From the NCBI RefSeq assembly GCF_007558725.1, contig NZ_VLPL01000003.1:310001-374000 (forward strand): a DNA stretch of 64,000 nucleotides, written 5' to 3'. A model generated the notes under the pieces. It did no database searches, was not told the origin of the DNA, and saw only the letters and a program-made list of their open reading frames with translations. A program made the translations under genes and the position numbers. Position 1 is the first letter of the stretch; every line of letters begins with the position of its first letter. The stretch comes from Fluviicola chungangensis. GTDB lineage: Bacteria > Bacteroidota > Bacteroidia > Flavobacteriales_D > Crocinitomicaceae. Shown here one piece after another: positions 50,858 to 60,628 of this stretch.

Positions 50858-53701
50858 TTAGTATTTAATGATCTTATGCGTACGAATATTTTGTCCTTGC
50901 TGGATTTTCACAAAAAACAAGTTACCCTGTAAATCGGAAAGATCAATGGAATCCGTTTCCGATTGGATGCGTGTCTTTTTCAGGGTGCGTCCGCTTCCAT
51001 CGTAGACAACCACCGATGTTTCTGTGTCATTGACTCCACTGAATCGGATAATACCGGTTGTCGGGTTCGGGTAAACTCCGATCTGAAGCAGACTGGCTCC
51101 TTTAACAGACAGATCGTTGTCAATGGGATTGAAGTTCGTTCCGCAAGGTCCTGCATTTTGATTGTAGGCCAATTTGATTTTCTCCGCTTTGGCAAACAAG
51201 CCACCCAAAGGTTCTGTTATACTGGTTGTTGCATGTGTTGAATCATAATACAGTATGTACACGTAGTCGAACTCGATGGTATCCGTTTGCGTAAAAGCAC
51301 GGGAACCATGGGAAGCATAAATGCGATAATCCGTAGGAGGAAGTATTGGTCCCGATGATACAGCTGTTTGAAGCGGTGTCCAGTCAAATCCGGGATTTAT
51401 ACCATCCGTTCCATAAAACAAGGTATCGCTTCCGCCTGGGAAAATGAAACGGGCTTTTGTATTTGTAGTGGTACCGGAAAAAATGTTTCCATTTCCACCG
51501 TAGAACAACGGGGTTCCATCTGGCCAGAAACCATTGGTAATTCGTTCCCATTCCGCTGCTGTTTGAGGATCAGGAATGGTTATACCACCATAAGCAGAAG
51601 AAGCCAGTGTCCGTTCCAGTGTAAAATATTCATTATCAATTATCCCGTCGTTAAAACCGAGTCCGTTGGTACATCCGATAGGAGAAGCATCTTCCGGATT
51701 GTCTAACCCGTCCGAATCCATTTTATTTCCTTTTAAAACCATGAATCCCTGAACAGGTAAGGTATCTTTAAAATTGCTGTCCGAGCCGAATGGCTCATCA
51801 AACAAATCCCCGTTGTAGCAATAGGCCATTCCCAATTCCACGTGTGTACCGATATAGTCATCGGTCGGATTTCCGTTATCCAGGTCCAGGAAGCTTCCGA
51901 TACTGAAACGACTGAAATCATTTTCGCGCGAAATGTATTTTGTTTTGAAGAAAATCGCATTGCTATAAGTATCAGTAGTGTCGCAGTCAAAGGTGTAAGC
52001 ATAATTGTGGGTTTCGATCCCGCCGGGCCGTTCCAGGTTCGGATGGTCATGCCAGATCTGAAGGAAACAGGCATCGCCGTAAATGATCGGATATTCTCCC
52101 AGCATGGGTTCGTAAATGCCGTTTGAGTTTACATCCACATACGGAGCGATTTGGGCACTTTGACCAAGAGAAACATCTCCGTTTCCGGGCCATTCCCGTA
52201 TGCCATGAGGAACCACGTAGCCGGCAGAATTTGATTGAATAGAGTCAATATGTGCTTCGATCATGGCTTTGGTAACATAAAAACCACGATTGTATTTGCT
52301 TTCAACGACATCATTGAACAAATTGTTCGCAGTATAAGGCCCAACCCGTGAAAATTCGAATAAGCCTCCGTTGAATTTTCCAACAGTGTCCCCGTTTTGG
52401 GTAATACCGGTATAAACTTGCTCCAGGTCATATGCAATACGCTTGTTTCCTTTGAATTTGGCACCACTTTCGAAGGCATAATAACCGCTAATTACAGTGG
52501 AACTTTCACTAAAGTTCAATTCAATATCATCCTTTGTGAAGGATGTCTGGTATTCCTGGGGTAATTTAAAATCTACCTGGTCATCTTGGATTAAATGAAC
52601 AAATGCCTGATACGCTTCTTTATCATTTCCGTTGATATCAAAAGTGGCTGAAATGAATGTAGAAGCTCCCAAAAGAATTTGCTGGTCCTGCCGGGAAACG
52701 AATTCATTCATGAAATGAATTCCAGGATAAGTATTGCTGCTTAATAAATTTAAATGGTTGTCCAGGTTTTCGAACAGAAATGACGAACCGGTCTTTCCCA
52801 GCCGATAAAATCCATTCGGTTTTTTGACAATCAGGTGCTGGACGAAATTGGACCCGGTGGTAAACGATCCGGAGGCCAATACCTGAGCAGCGGAATTTAA
52901 TTTGTACCAACTCACGGCATCGCATGCAAGCAAGGTATCCAATGAAAGCGGGATCAGGTGAATACCCGAACCATTGGAGCCGGAAATCGTATTCGGAGTG
53001 AAATTATTGAGGCTGTTCCGAACGTAGATCTTCAAATAATTTTGATAGCTCATCACGGTTAATTCTTTTCCTCCGATTAGCTCGAGTTCCGTGGATCTTT
53101 TCGTGTTTACATAGGAAGAATTACCGGTTGAGACCGTCAAAGAGCCATCGACAAGTTCGGTGTAATAGGTGTTCAGATTGGAAAATGAAATGGAGGTTCG
53201 GTACAAACCACCGCCTTGTTTTACCATATATGTGACCAATTCATTATTGATGTGCTGAGTCTCCACAAATCCAACCATGAATGTATCCGGGAGTTCAAAG
53301 TTTTGAATAACCTGCCCTGTTGTTTTGCTCACTTTGAAGAAAGTAAGGAGCTGATCGGATGGTGACTTGATCAGCAAACTGAACACGTATTCCGTACTTG
53401 TTTCAAAACCGTTCGAAATGAAAACGGACTTCCCGCTCGCCGATGGAATATTCAATGAAAAATCAGTAGCAGATAACAAGTCACCGGTCTCGTTTATTTC
53501 GGAAACTTTCAGTTTAAATGCGGTGGCGCTTCCTCCTTCATGAAGGCTCAAAAGTTTCATATTCCCAACATCCGAATCGAGAACTTTGAGTCGCTGAATA
53601 TGCAGGCTGTTGTAATTGTTCAGAAAGGTGCGTTTGAACTGTGCGTGTGATTGCTGGGTCAAGAAAAAAATCGAAATAAATACAAGTAATACTTTTTTCA
53701 T
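50858..53701 (-). CDS. Large secreted protein with T9SS type A sorting domain
   Basis: 947 residues. Signal peptide (1-20, LTQQSHAQ). The middle is beta-rich, without a domain I can name; the second half has calcium-loop-like acidic stretches (DVNSNGIYEPMLGEYP, DLDNGNPTDDY). The last ~75 residues are a type A T9SS domain (IGVYPNPTTGIIRFSG, VVVYDGSGRTLKK, LQGNLFFVKI, HKIIKY). A surface or extracellular protein. It faces the RiPP operon and marks the return to typical base composition. Confidence 0.82.
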   Translation of the reverse strand: MKKVLLVFISIFFLTQQSHAQFKRTFLNNYNSLHIQRLKVLDSDVGNMKLLSLHEGGSATAFKLKVSEINETGDLLSATDFSLNIPSASGKSVFISNGFETSTEYVFSLLIKSPSDQLLTFFKVSKTTGQVIQNFELPDTFMVGFVETQHINNELVTYMVKQGGGLYRTSISFSNLNTYYTELVDGSLTVSTGNSSYVNTKRSTELELIGGKELTVMSYQNYLKIYVRNSLNNFTPNTISGSNGSGIHLIPLSLDTLLACDAVSWYKLNSAAQVLASGSFTTGSNFVQHLIVKKPNGFYRLGKTGSSFLFENLDNHLNLLSSNTYPGIHFMNEFVSRQDQQILLGASTFISATFDINGNDKEAYQAFVHLIQDDQVDFKLPQEYQTSFTKDDIELNFSESSTVISGYYAFESGAKFKGNKRIAYDLEQVYTGITQNGDTVGKFNGGLFEFSRVGPYTANNLFNDVVESKYNRGFYVTKAMIEAHIDSIQSNSAGYVVPHGIREWPGNGDVSLGQSAQIAPYVDVNSNGIYEPMLGEYPIIYGDACFLQIWHDHPNLERPGGIETHNYAYTFDCDTTDTYSNAIFFKTKYISRENDFSRFSIGSFLDLDNGNPTDDYIGTHVELGMAYCYNGDLFDEPFGSDSNFKDTLPVQGFMVLKGNKMDSDGLDNPEDASPIGCTNGLGFNDGIIDNEYFTLERTLASSAYGGITIPDPQTAAEWERITNGFWPDGTPLFYGGNGNIFSGTTTNTKARFIFPGGSDTLFYGTDGINPGFDWTPLQTAVSSGPILPPTDYRIYASHGSRAFTQTDTIEFDYVYILYYDSTHATTSITEPLGGLFAKAEKIKLAYNQNAGPCGTNFNPIDNDLSVKGASLLQIGVYPNPTTGIIRFSGVNDTETSVVVYDGSGRTLKKTRIQSETDSIDLSDLQGNLFFVKIQQGQNIRTHKIIKY

Positions 53702-53836
53702 AGGTAGGATATAAAGGGATTTGAGGTTAAGTTACCCAATTTCTGCCCGGTAGGAAAAAAATAAATGTGAAGTGTACAAATGTTTTATTGAACTGGTTAA
53801 TACGTTATCCTTCTGTTTCAGAAGAAAACAAGATGA

Positions 53837-56239
53837 TTATTTCCATGCAACTACCTGGATCATCCCTTTTCGGAGTTTCACATTGTTTTTTTGAGGATTG
53901 AACAGGTAATAAACCAATTCGTATTTCTGATCTTCCAAACTGTATTTCCGAACATCGATGCAGAAAGAATAAGTGATCTTGTTCCACTTTTTTACCTGAA
54001 GCGGATCTTGCAGTTTCGGACGATGGTCGTCCCACCGGACCATTTTTTTCTTTTTGATCCGTTCGAGTGCGTAACACAACCTGACAAATTCATCCAGCTC
54101 TTTTCGGTTGTTTAGGAAGATCTCACCGGTAAGTTCTACCTCCAGTGCTTTCCACCCTTTTTTGATGCGAATTTTCGCAGCCAGTTTTATGAATTGGTCC
54201 CGGGACTGATCATGGATGATGGTTTTCACAAAATCTTTGCGCAGAACCGTCTTTTTTCCTTTGCGTGCAAATCGCTGGAATTGTTCCCTGGGAAGAATTT
54301 TGTCGTTCTCGTGGTAATATTGGGCCAGTTTTCGAAAAGCAAAGAGCTGACCGGTAAGTCGATCATTCAAAACAGGATCATTCACCGGAGTCAGTTTCAT
54401 TCCCTTTCGGATGCGGTACAGTTGACCTTCATATTGGTAATGGTTCCCATAAATCAGGTGTTTGGTTTCGCAGTCCAGGGTGATTAAGGGCAACGTCCGC
54501 TTACATATAAAACGTTTCTCAAAAGAAATCTCTTTCCCGAAAAAAGGAACTTGCTTTGGCAGCTCCAGTTCGGGGTAATTGATTCGCAGGTAGTTCAGGA
54601 TCGTAGGAGCAAGATCGTTATGAGAAGAAATCGCATGGAATTGCTGGGTTCTTTTCAATAGAGGAGAAAAAATAAACAGGGGCGTCTGGTATTTTTGAAT
54701 TTCGTTTCTCGGGAACAGGGGATTTCCATGATCTCCGAAAATGAAGAAAATGGTGTTGTCGTAAGTGGATTTTTTGGATGCTTTCTGAAAGTAGTTTTTC
54801 AGAGCATCATCCGTAAAGAGATAACTTCCGTAGATCTCTGAAAGCCGGAGAATTTCTTCTCTCTGCCTGATGGTGCACCGGGAATGCATCAATTTTTTCA
54901 GTACACGTGCGATGTACTGTTTTTTGTTTGGGTAGCAAAATGGCTCGTGCGTACTGATTGTCAAAAAGATGTCCAGCTTTGGTTGTTTTTGCTGGTGTTT
55001 ACGATCATCAACAAAGGACTTTTCAAATAGCTGATCGTCCGAATAGCCCCAAAAATTTGCCATACCGTTTGTTTCGGTTGAGAATTGAGGTTCCCAGGAA
55101 TGAACCTGGTAATCCACCTGGTTATACTCCATGAACTCGTTCATATTGGCAAACCCTAGGTCAACACCACAATAGAAACGCGAATAATAAGGATCCAGCA
55201 ATGAAACCAGTGACCAATGCCGCGGGTATTCCTCCTTCTGCATAAATTCTTTTTCAGGTGGATTGGGAGTCGAGGCCAGCGCTGCCGGAAGCACATTGTG
55301 TGTTCGTTCGCAGGTCGACATGAAATTCGGGAAGTAGAGACTTTTCTTAGACAGTGAGTCCAGGAAAGGCATAAAATGACATGGATTGTTTTCGTTGTTA
55401 CCGATCAAAAAGGTAGACAAAGACTCGACAACTATAATGACAATATTCGGAGGCCCTTTTGACGATTTGTTCAGATAATTCCCCAACTCACTTTGAGGCT
55501 TCAGTTCATGAATTAAGGAATACTCTTCGTCCCGCACAGACGGATCGGGAAAAAAAGAATCATCCAACTGTTTAAAAACGGAAGTATTTACCCGGTCCAA
55601 TTCATTTTCTCCGAAAAAATGCCTTTCACTTACACCGATAAAGGCAATCAGCTTGTTGTTGATTACCATATCCCCCACGTAATCCCTTGAATTGATCACT
55701 TTCCAGGGATAGGCAATAAAAGAAAGAGACATCAACGAAACAAAACCGATGAAGACCAATTTGTTGAAACGAACTTTTCGCAGGCGAAACCCAACAAAAA
55801 AGTAAATGCAAAGCAATGCGACCGGAAAGGTGACCGAGAAAAAAGTGAGATTGGAATCCAGATTAGCAGAAGTTGTTAATTCAGAATAACTCAGCTGATA
55901 GAAAACGTCACCCAACAGCTGATTCGTTTTCACAAAATAAACCGTAAGTGCATAATTGCACAGGATAGCAATGATAGCCAGCAAGTGAAGAAAGAACAGG
56001 TGAATCTTTCTAAAGAATAAGGAGCTTAGAATGATCAGAACGCTTCCGGTTGCCGAAACCAAAAGGGCCAGCAACAAATCCATTAGCATTCCTTTCACGT
56101 GATATTCCGTTTTGATCTTCGTGCGGAAAATCTCATCAGGTTCCATAATCATTTGAAAGATCCGTGAGATAACCAGGACCAAAAAAAAGGAAAGGAAATA
56201 GGGAAGAACTCTTTTAAATATTGATTTGAGCAGGTTCAT
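53837..56239 (-). CDS. Sulfatase-fold membrane protein, LTA synthase-like family
   Basis: 800 residues. Five likely membrane helices (about 10-210) are followed by an extracytoplasmic alkaline-phosphatase/sulfatase-fold domain. Glu272 in VVESLSTF is a metal ligand; Thr313 in CERTHNV is at the place of the catalytic Thr of LTA synthases; FGDHGNP and SSHNDLAPTIL complete the metal site. The last ~200 residues form an extra Lys/Arg-rich region. Relatives transfer phosphoglycerol or phosphoethanolamine to glycans or lipids. Gram-negative bacteria have no lipoteichoic acid, so a role in decorating lipid A, capsule or periplasmic glycan is more likely (inference). Confidence 0.82.
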   Translation of the reverse strand: MNLLKSIFKRVLPYFLSFFLVLVISRIFQMIMEPDEIFRTKIKTEYHVKGMLMDLLLALLVSATGSVLIILSSLFFRKIHLFFLHLLAIIAILCNYALTVYFVKTNQLLGDVFYQLSYSELTTSANLDSNLTFFSVTFPVALLCIYFFVGFRLRKVRFNKLVFIGFVSLMSLSFIAYPWKVINSRDYVGDMVINNKLIAFIGVSERHFFGENELDRVNTSVFKQLDDSFFPDPSVRDEEYSLIHELKPQSELGNYLNKSSKGPPNIVIIVVESLSTFLIGNNENNPCHFMPFLDSLSKKSLYFPNFMSTCERTHNVLPAALASTPNPPEKEFMQKEEYPRHWSLVSLLDPYYSRFYCGVDLGFANMNEFMEYNQVDYQVHSWEPQFSTETNGMANFWGYSDDQLFEKSFVDDRKHQQKQPKLDIFLTISTHEPFCYPNKKQYIARVLKKLMHSRCTIRQREEILRLSEIYGSYLFTDDALKNYFQKASKKSTYDNTIFFIFGDHGNPLFPRNEIQKYQTPLFIFSPLLKRTQQFHAISSHNDLAPTILNYLRINYPELELPKQVPFFGKEISFEKRFICKRTLPLITLDCETKHLIYGNHYQYEGQLYRIRKGMKLTPVNDPVLNDRLTGQLFAFRKLAQYYHENDKILPREQFQRFARKGKKTVLRKDFVKTIIHDQSRDQFIKLAAKIRIKKGWKALEVELTGEIFLNNRKELDEFVRLCYALERIKKKKMVRWDDHRPKLQDPLQVKKWNKITYSFCIDVRKYSLEDQKYELVYYLFNPQKNNVKLRKGMIQVVAWK

Positions 56240-56267
56240 TTCACGGTTTAGATATATTGGCTTAACA

Positions 56268-56275
56268 CAAATTTA
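56268..56275 (-). promoter_or_regulatory. Candidate -7 element for the LTA-synthase-like gene
   Basis: Minus-strand TAAATTTG, 28 bases before the ATG at 56239. No TTG at the proper distance. Confidence 0.35.
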
Positions 56276-56394
56276 ATAATATTCATATGAAACGTTCTTT
56301 TTTAAAAAAGCGCTTGCAGCAAACGACCTTTTTTCTTAAATTAAATAGGAAAAGCATTGTTTTTGATTCAAAACAAGCTTCAAATAGTTGAAAA

Positions 56395-57696
56395 ATGAAT
56401 GAAAATTACCTGCATTTTCTGTGGAAAAACAAACGACTTCCATTCCATTACTTGCAAACCGTTGATGGCAAAAAAATTGAAATTCTTCACGTAGGAATTC
56501 ACAACCTGGATTCCGGACCGGATTTTTTCAACGGAAGGATCCTCCTGAATGAAATCACACATTCGGGAAATATCGAAATCCATGTAAAATCCTCAGACTG
56601 GAATCTGCACGGACATCAATTTGACAAAGCCTATTCCAACGTGATCCTTCACGTCGTGTATGAACATGACCAATTGATTTTTGTAGAGGGTATCCCGCTT
56701 CCGACAGTGGAATTGAAACAAGTGATCGATTGGGATCACTTCCATTGGTTTTCCAGCTATTACAAAGGAACAAACACGATCTTGTGTGAACCCTTTCTGG
56801 AAGGAATTGCAGGAACGTTTGTTGTAAACCAGGTCGAACGCGCATTTTTTCAGCGAATGGAACGAAAAATGATGGAACTGGAGAAGGTGTGCCAGAGCAG
56901 GAAATTGTCCTTCAAGGAAGTATTGTTTCATGCGATTTCAAAAGCATTTGGCATGAAAGTCAACCAGCTGCCGTTCCAGGAATTGGCAGTGGGCATTCCT
57001 TTTGAAAAGTTTATGAAAGCCAGTCAAAAACAAAAAATGGCAATTGCATTTGGAGCGGGAGGGTTCTTAAATGAAAGCAAAGCCAGTACCTACCATGAAG
57101 AATTAAAACAAGAGTGGGATTTTCAACGCTACAAACTCAAATTGGAAGCGCAAAATAAGCACAGCTGGAAGTTCAAAGGTTGCAGGCCGGGAGGTTTTCC
57201 AACCCAGAGACTGGCCCAATTTGCGACCTTTATTCATGAAATGAACTGGGATTCGGATAGTTGGTATTTACCGGCAAACGAATTGCTTTTAATGCTGCAA
57301 ACACGCTTAATGAAACCTACTCATGAATACTGGATCGCACATTTTGATTTCGGGAAGGAGAAAAAAGCCCCGTCAACGATGAGTTTGGCAACTGCCAACA
57401 CGATTATCATCAACAGCATTGTTCCATTTTTGTGGTGGTTGTCTTATCGGTTGAGTGACGATTCCTACCGCAATAAAGCCTTCGAAATCCTTACTTTGCT
57501 TCCACCTGAAAAGAACGAGAAAATCAACACCTGGAAAAGAATGGGGATCAATCCTGCAAATGGGTTGGAATCCCAAGGTTTGATAGAACTTACAAATGAG
57601 TTTTGTTCAAAAAAGGCCTGCTTGAAATGCGTCATTGGGAATGCTGTTTTAAAGCGTGAATTGAAAATTGAAAATGTAAAATTGAAAAGAGTTTAG
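56395..57696 (+). CDS. DUF2851 family protein
   Basis: 433 residues, the size of this Bacteroidota family of unknown function. Typical features: MNENYLHFLWKNKRLPF at the N-terminus, GIHNLDSGPDFFNGRI, GNIEIHVKSSDWNLHGH, NVILHVVYEHD, and a C-terminal Cys cluster CSKKACLKCVIG that could bind metal. The extreme C-terminus (ELKIENVKLKRV) and the stop codon lie inside an AT-rich repeat, so the end may have been altered by repeat insertion. The His/Asp/Glu-rich first half suggests a nuclease-like fold, but that is a guess. Confidence 0.85.
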   Translation: MNENYLHFLWKNKRLPFHYLQTVDGKKIEILHVGIHNLDSGPDFFNGRILLNEITHSGNIEIHVKSSDWNLHGHQFDKAYSNVILHVVYEHDQLIFVEGIPLPTVELKQVIDWDHFHWFSSYYKGTNTILCEPFLEGIAGTFVVNQVERAFFQRMERKMMELEKVCQSRKLSFKEVLFHAISKAFGMKVNQLPFQELAVGIPFEKFMKASQKQKMAIAFGAGGFLNESKASTYHEELKQEWDFQRYKLKLEAQNKHSWKFKGCRPGGFPTQRLAQFATFIHEMNWDSDSWYLPANELLLMLQTRLMKPTHEYWIAHFDFGKEKKAPSTMSLATANTIIINSIVPFLWWLSYRLSDDSYRNKAFEILTLLPPEKNEKINTWKRMGINPANGLESQGLIELTNEFCSKKACLKCVIGNAVLKRELKIENVKLKRV

Positions 57697-57740
57697 ACTA
57701 TTGAATAACTTTTCAATTCTCAATTGTCCATTTTGAATTT
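57658..57740. repeat. AT-rich inverted repeat over the end of the DUF2851 gene
   Basis: Left arm around 57658-57689 (AATTGAAAATTGAAAATG and AAATTGAAAA) and right arm 57709-57740 (TTTTCAATTCTCAATTGTCC and TTTTGAATTT) are imperfect reverse complements. The stop codon TAG (57694-57696) is between them. Confidence 0.5.
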
Positions 57741-57750
57741 AAAAAATGCG

Positions 57751-57758
57751 TAATTTTG
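57751..57758 (+). promoter_or_regulatory. -7 element of the PspC-like gene
   Basis: TAATTTTG, 15 bases before the ATG at 57774; supports that start over the earlier frame opening at 57756. Confidence 0.5.
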
Positions 57759-57773
57759 ATACAGGATAAGAAG

Positions 57774-58013
57774 ATGAAAAGAACCTTACAAAAAATAGCT
57801 TTTTTCTTTGAGATGCGCTCATTCGGAGTGTGCTCCTGGTGGGCAACAAAATTGGGAATTCAAACAAATAAAGTGCGTTTGGGTTTTATCTATGCTACCT
57901 GCATCGGTTTGGGTTCTCCATTGATTCCTTATCTTATCATGGCCTGGATTTTAGAGCATAAACATTATTTTGGTTTTAGAAGATCTAAACGCGCCTCTAT
58001 TTGGGAATTATAA
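57774..58013 (+). CDS. Small PspC-like membrane protein
   Basis: 79 residues. One hydrophobic segment (about 45-65, GLGSPLIPYLIMAWIL) follows a region like the PspC domain (CSWWATKLGIQTNKVRLGFI). PspC-type proteins take part in envelope stress responses; this one is short and its role is uncertain. It is 12 bases upstream of an RmlD-like gene, so it probably leads a three-gene operon. Confidence 0.65.
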   Translation: MKRTLQKIAFFFEMRSFGVCSWWATKLGIQTNKVRLGFIYATCIGLGSPLIPYLIMAWILEHKHYFGFRRSKRASIWEL

Positions 58014-58025
58014 GCCTGAACTTTC

Positions 58026-58937
58026 ATGAAAATACTTATCACCGGCTCAAATGGCTTGTTGGGACAAAAAATTGTCAAGCGCTGCATCAGGCACCAAATT
58101 CCGTTTATCGCAACATCAAAAGGGTCAAACAGAAATCCGGAATGTCCGGAAAGCAATTACATTAGCCTGGATTTACTTCAGACTGATGAGGTGGACCAAT
58201 TGGTGGCTGACCAAAAACCAACGGCCATTATTCACACGGCTGCTTTAACTAATGTGGATTATTGTGAAATGCACCCGGAAGAATGCCACCAGGTAAATGT
58301 GGTATCTACCAAAGTACTTTTTGATGCTGCGAAAAGCATCGGTGCACATTTTGAATTGTTATCTACTGATTTTGTTTTTGACGGGGAGAACGGTCCTTAC
58401 AAAGAAGAAGACCCCGTAAATCCTCTGAGTGTTTATGCTCAATCGAAAGTAGATGCAGAACAGGTGTTATTGAAAGATCCGGACAATTACAGGGATTGGT
58501 CTATAGCCAGAACAATTATTGTTTACGGGACCGGTTTTGGATTGTCCCGCTCCAACATGATCCTATGGGCTTTGGAAGCTCTTCCGAAAGGTGAAGTGAT
58601 GAAATTAGTTGATGATCAGTTCCGTGCTCCGACATGGGCAGATGATTTGGCATACGGATGTGTGGAAATTGTCTTGAGAAATCAGAAAGGAGTATTTCAT
58701 CTTTCAGGACCAAAAACGAGAGCTGTCAATGAGATCGTGGAAGAAGTAGGCAGGGCTTTGGGATTGAAGGACTTCACTATCGAAACCATTTCTTCCGATA
58801 CTTTGAACCAGGCTGCTAAAAGACCTCCGCGAACAGGTTTCGATTTGTCAAAGGCTGAAAAATTACTGGATTACCATCCGATGGATATCCGGGAAACCAT
58901 ACCGCTCCTTCAACATGATTTGATTCACTACCGCTAA
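58026..58937 (+). CDS. dTDP-4-dehydrorhamnose reductase (RmlD)-like SDR protein
   Basis: 303 residues, extended short-chain dehydrogenase fold. NAD(P)-binding GSNGLLGQK at 7-15, the active-site Tyr/Lys pair in YAQSK, and STDFVFDGENGPYKEEDPVN, the hallmark of the RmlD family. The family reduces dTDP-4-keto-rhamnose to dTDP-rhamnose. No other rml gene is nearby, so the substrate may differ; some homologues are regulatory subunits of methionine adenosyltransferase. Operon with the PspC-like and HhH genes. Confidence 0.85.
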   Translation: MKILITGSNGLLGQKIVKRCIRHQIPFIATSKGSNRNPECPESNYISLDLLQTDEVDQLVADQKPTAIIHTAALTNVDYCEMHPEECHQVNVVSTKVLFDAAKSIGAHFELLSTDFVFDGENGPYKEEDPVNPLSVYAQSKVDAEQVLLKDPDNYRDWSIARTIIVYGTGFGLSRSNMILWALEALPKGEVMKLVDDQFRAPTWADDLAYGCVEIVLRNQKGVFHLSGPKTRAVNEIVEEVGRALGLKDFTIETISSDTLNQAAKRPPRTGFDLSKAEKLLDYHPMDIRETIPLLQHDLIHYR

Positions 58938-58949
58938 TTTCACTACAAA

Positions 58950-59810
58950 ATGACCCACTATTCAAAATCTACTAAACGAGGCATCTTCCTCTTCACCGGA
59001 TTGTTGCTTGTTATTTTTATAACACCGGATTTAATCCAATATTTCAGGCCGGAACCGGAAATCAGGATTGAACAATGGTCTAATGAAGAAAAGCAGGTCA
59101 CTCAAAAATTAAACCTGGAATCCGGCTTCAATTACAGCAAAGGCCGGAAGAAGAAACACTATTCAAGGCCCTTGTCCCGCTTTAACCCGAATGATTATAC
59201 CCTGGAAGAATGGATGTCGCTCGGACTTTCTGAAAAACAAAGCGCGATTGTGTTGAAGTTTACTTCCAAAAAGATCTATTCAAACGAAGAATTGAAACGG
59301 ATTTTTGTCATTCCGGAAGAACTCTACAATTTGATTAAGGATTCGACTGTTTACCCGGAAAGAACAAAAAATTTCGATAATCGAACGGAATACAAGCTGG
59401 AACAAAAACTGGTTGTGGTGGAAATCAACCGCGCCAGTCTGGATGACCTCTTGCAGGCTCAGGATATCAGCATGTTTGACGCCAAGCAAATCATCAAGAC
59501 AAGAGACCGGTTCGGTGGCTTTTATTCGATGAGTCAGTTAAGTGAAGTTTGGCAGGCAACTCCCGAAAAAATGGCCGTTTGGGAAAAATACCTACGCATC
59601 GATCCGGAGAACATCCGCAAGATCAATATCAATACAGCAAGTACGAAAGAATTATCCTTTCACCCTTATATTTCCTGGAACCTGGCAAACTCCCTGGTGA
59701 AAATACGTTCTCAAAACGGATTTTATAAAGAAGTACGCGAGATTAAAAAATCTGTTTTAATGACAGATGAGCTGTTTGAAAAATTGAAGCATTACCTTGT
59801 AACAGAATAA
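58950..59810 (+). CDS. Membrane-anchored helix-hairpin-helix protein (ComEA-like)
   Basis: 286 residues. One N-terminal membrane helix (about 10-30, IFLFTGLLLVIFITPDLI), then three HhH-type repeats. Recognisable are FNPNDYTLEEWMSLGLSEKQ, VEINRASLDDLLQAQDISMF, and ININTASTKELSFHPYISWN, each followed by a hairpin and IxKxR. These motifs bind DNA backbone in ComEA, the periplasmic DNA receptor for natural uptake. Here the topology fits a periplasmic DNA-binding protein, but other HhH roles are possible. Confidence 0.82.
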   Translation: MTHYSKSTKRGIFLFTGLLLVIFITPDLIQYFRPEPEIRIEQWSNEEKQVTQKLNLESGFNYSKGRKKKHYSRPLSRFNPNDYTLEEWMSLGLSEKQSAIVLKFTSKKIYSNEELKRIFVIPEELYNLIKDSTVYPERTKNFDNRTEYKLEQKLVVVEINRASLDDLLQAQDISMFDAKQIIKTRDRFGGFYSMSQLSEVWQATPEKMAVWEKYLRIDPENIRKININTASTKELSFHPYISWNLANSLVKIRSQNGFYKEVREIKKSVLMTDELFEKLKHYLVTE

Positions 59811-59966
59811 TTCGGTTACGTATTTATTCCTCTCCGATGAATATAAATACGTTCGATGTGAGGAAAGAAAAATAGAGAAACAGGAAAGTGCCGACTTAGA
59901 AAAATGGAATGGTTCTTGATTTAAAGAAAGCAAATCCGGAAGATTTCTTGGAATTTGGCAAATTCT

Positions 59967-60000
59967 CCCGTAAAATTGCGGGCTCAAAATCAGTTTTGAG
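59967..60000 (+). other. Two adjacent hairpins upstream of apt
   Basis: CCCG-TAAAATTG-CGGG, then CTCAAAA-TCAG-TTTTGAG. The second has no T run after it. They lie in the 238-base gap before apt, which otherwise shows no ORF. Confidence 0.4.
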
Positions 60001-60048
60001 AACAGATAAACAGTATGAAAAGCCGCGGCATTACCTTATAGTTGAAGA

Positions 60049-60576
60049 ATGATAGAAGAAAAAATTAAAGACGTAATCAGAGATGTAATCGATTTTCCGA
60101 AGGAAGGAATTGTATTCAAAGACATTACTCCAATTATGTTGGATCCTGCTTTATCCAAAGAAATAGTAGCTTATTTGGCGTCCATTTACAAGGATCAAAA
60201 ATTGGATAAAATTGCCGGTATTGAAAGCCGCGGATTTTTATTTGGTTATCCTTTGGCAATGGAATTGGGGCTTCCTTTTGTTCTGATCCGCAAAACGGGG
60301 AAGTTGCCTTACCATAAAATTAGTCATTCATACGATTTGGAATATGGTTCTGCGACTATTGAAATGCATGTGGATGCCGTTCAAAAAGGCGAGCGTGTAT
60401 TGATCCACGACGATTTGCTGGCTACAGGTGGCTCGGCTTCAGCTGCGGCGGAACTTATTCAGAAATGCGGGGGAGAAGTGGCGGGCTTTAATTTCCTGGT
60501 AGGGTTAAATTTTCTAAATGGGATTGAGAAATTGAAAAACTACTCTAATAATATTACTAATTTAGTGGCCTATTAA
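60049..60576 (+). CDS. apt: Adenine phosphoribosyltransferase
   Basis: 175 residues. It salvages adenine to AMP using PRPP, and also clears adenine released by the methionine-salvage/SAM cycle. The PRPP-binding loop is VLIHDDLLATGGS; other family parts are FPKEGIVFKDITPI, IESRGFLFG and IRKTGKLPY. Normal length and complete. Confidence 0.95.
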   Translation: MIEEKIKDVIRDVIDFPKEGIVFKDITPIMLDPALSKEIVAYLASIYKDQKLDKIAGIESRGFLFGYPLAMELGLPFVLIRKTGKLPYHKISHSYDLEYGSATIEMHVDAVQKGERVLIHDDLLATGGSASAAAELIQKCGGEVAGFNFLVGLNFLNGIEKLKNYSNNITNLVAY

Positions 60577-60628
60577 AATTTATTAATCGAAATAAAAAAT
60601 TAACGGAGACCCCAAAATACTGTTAATC

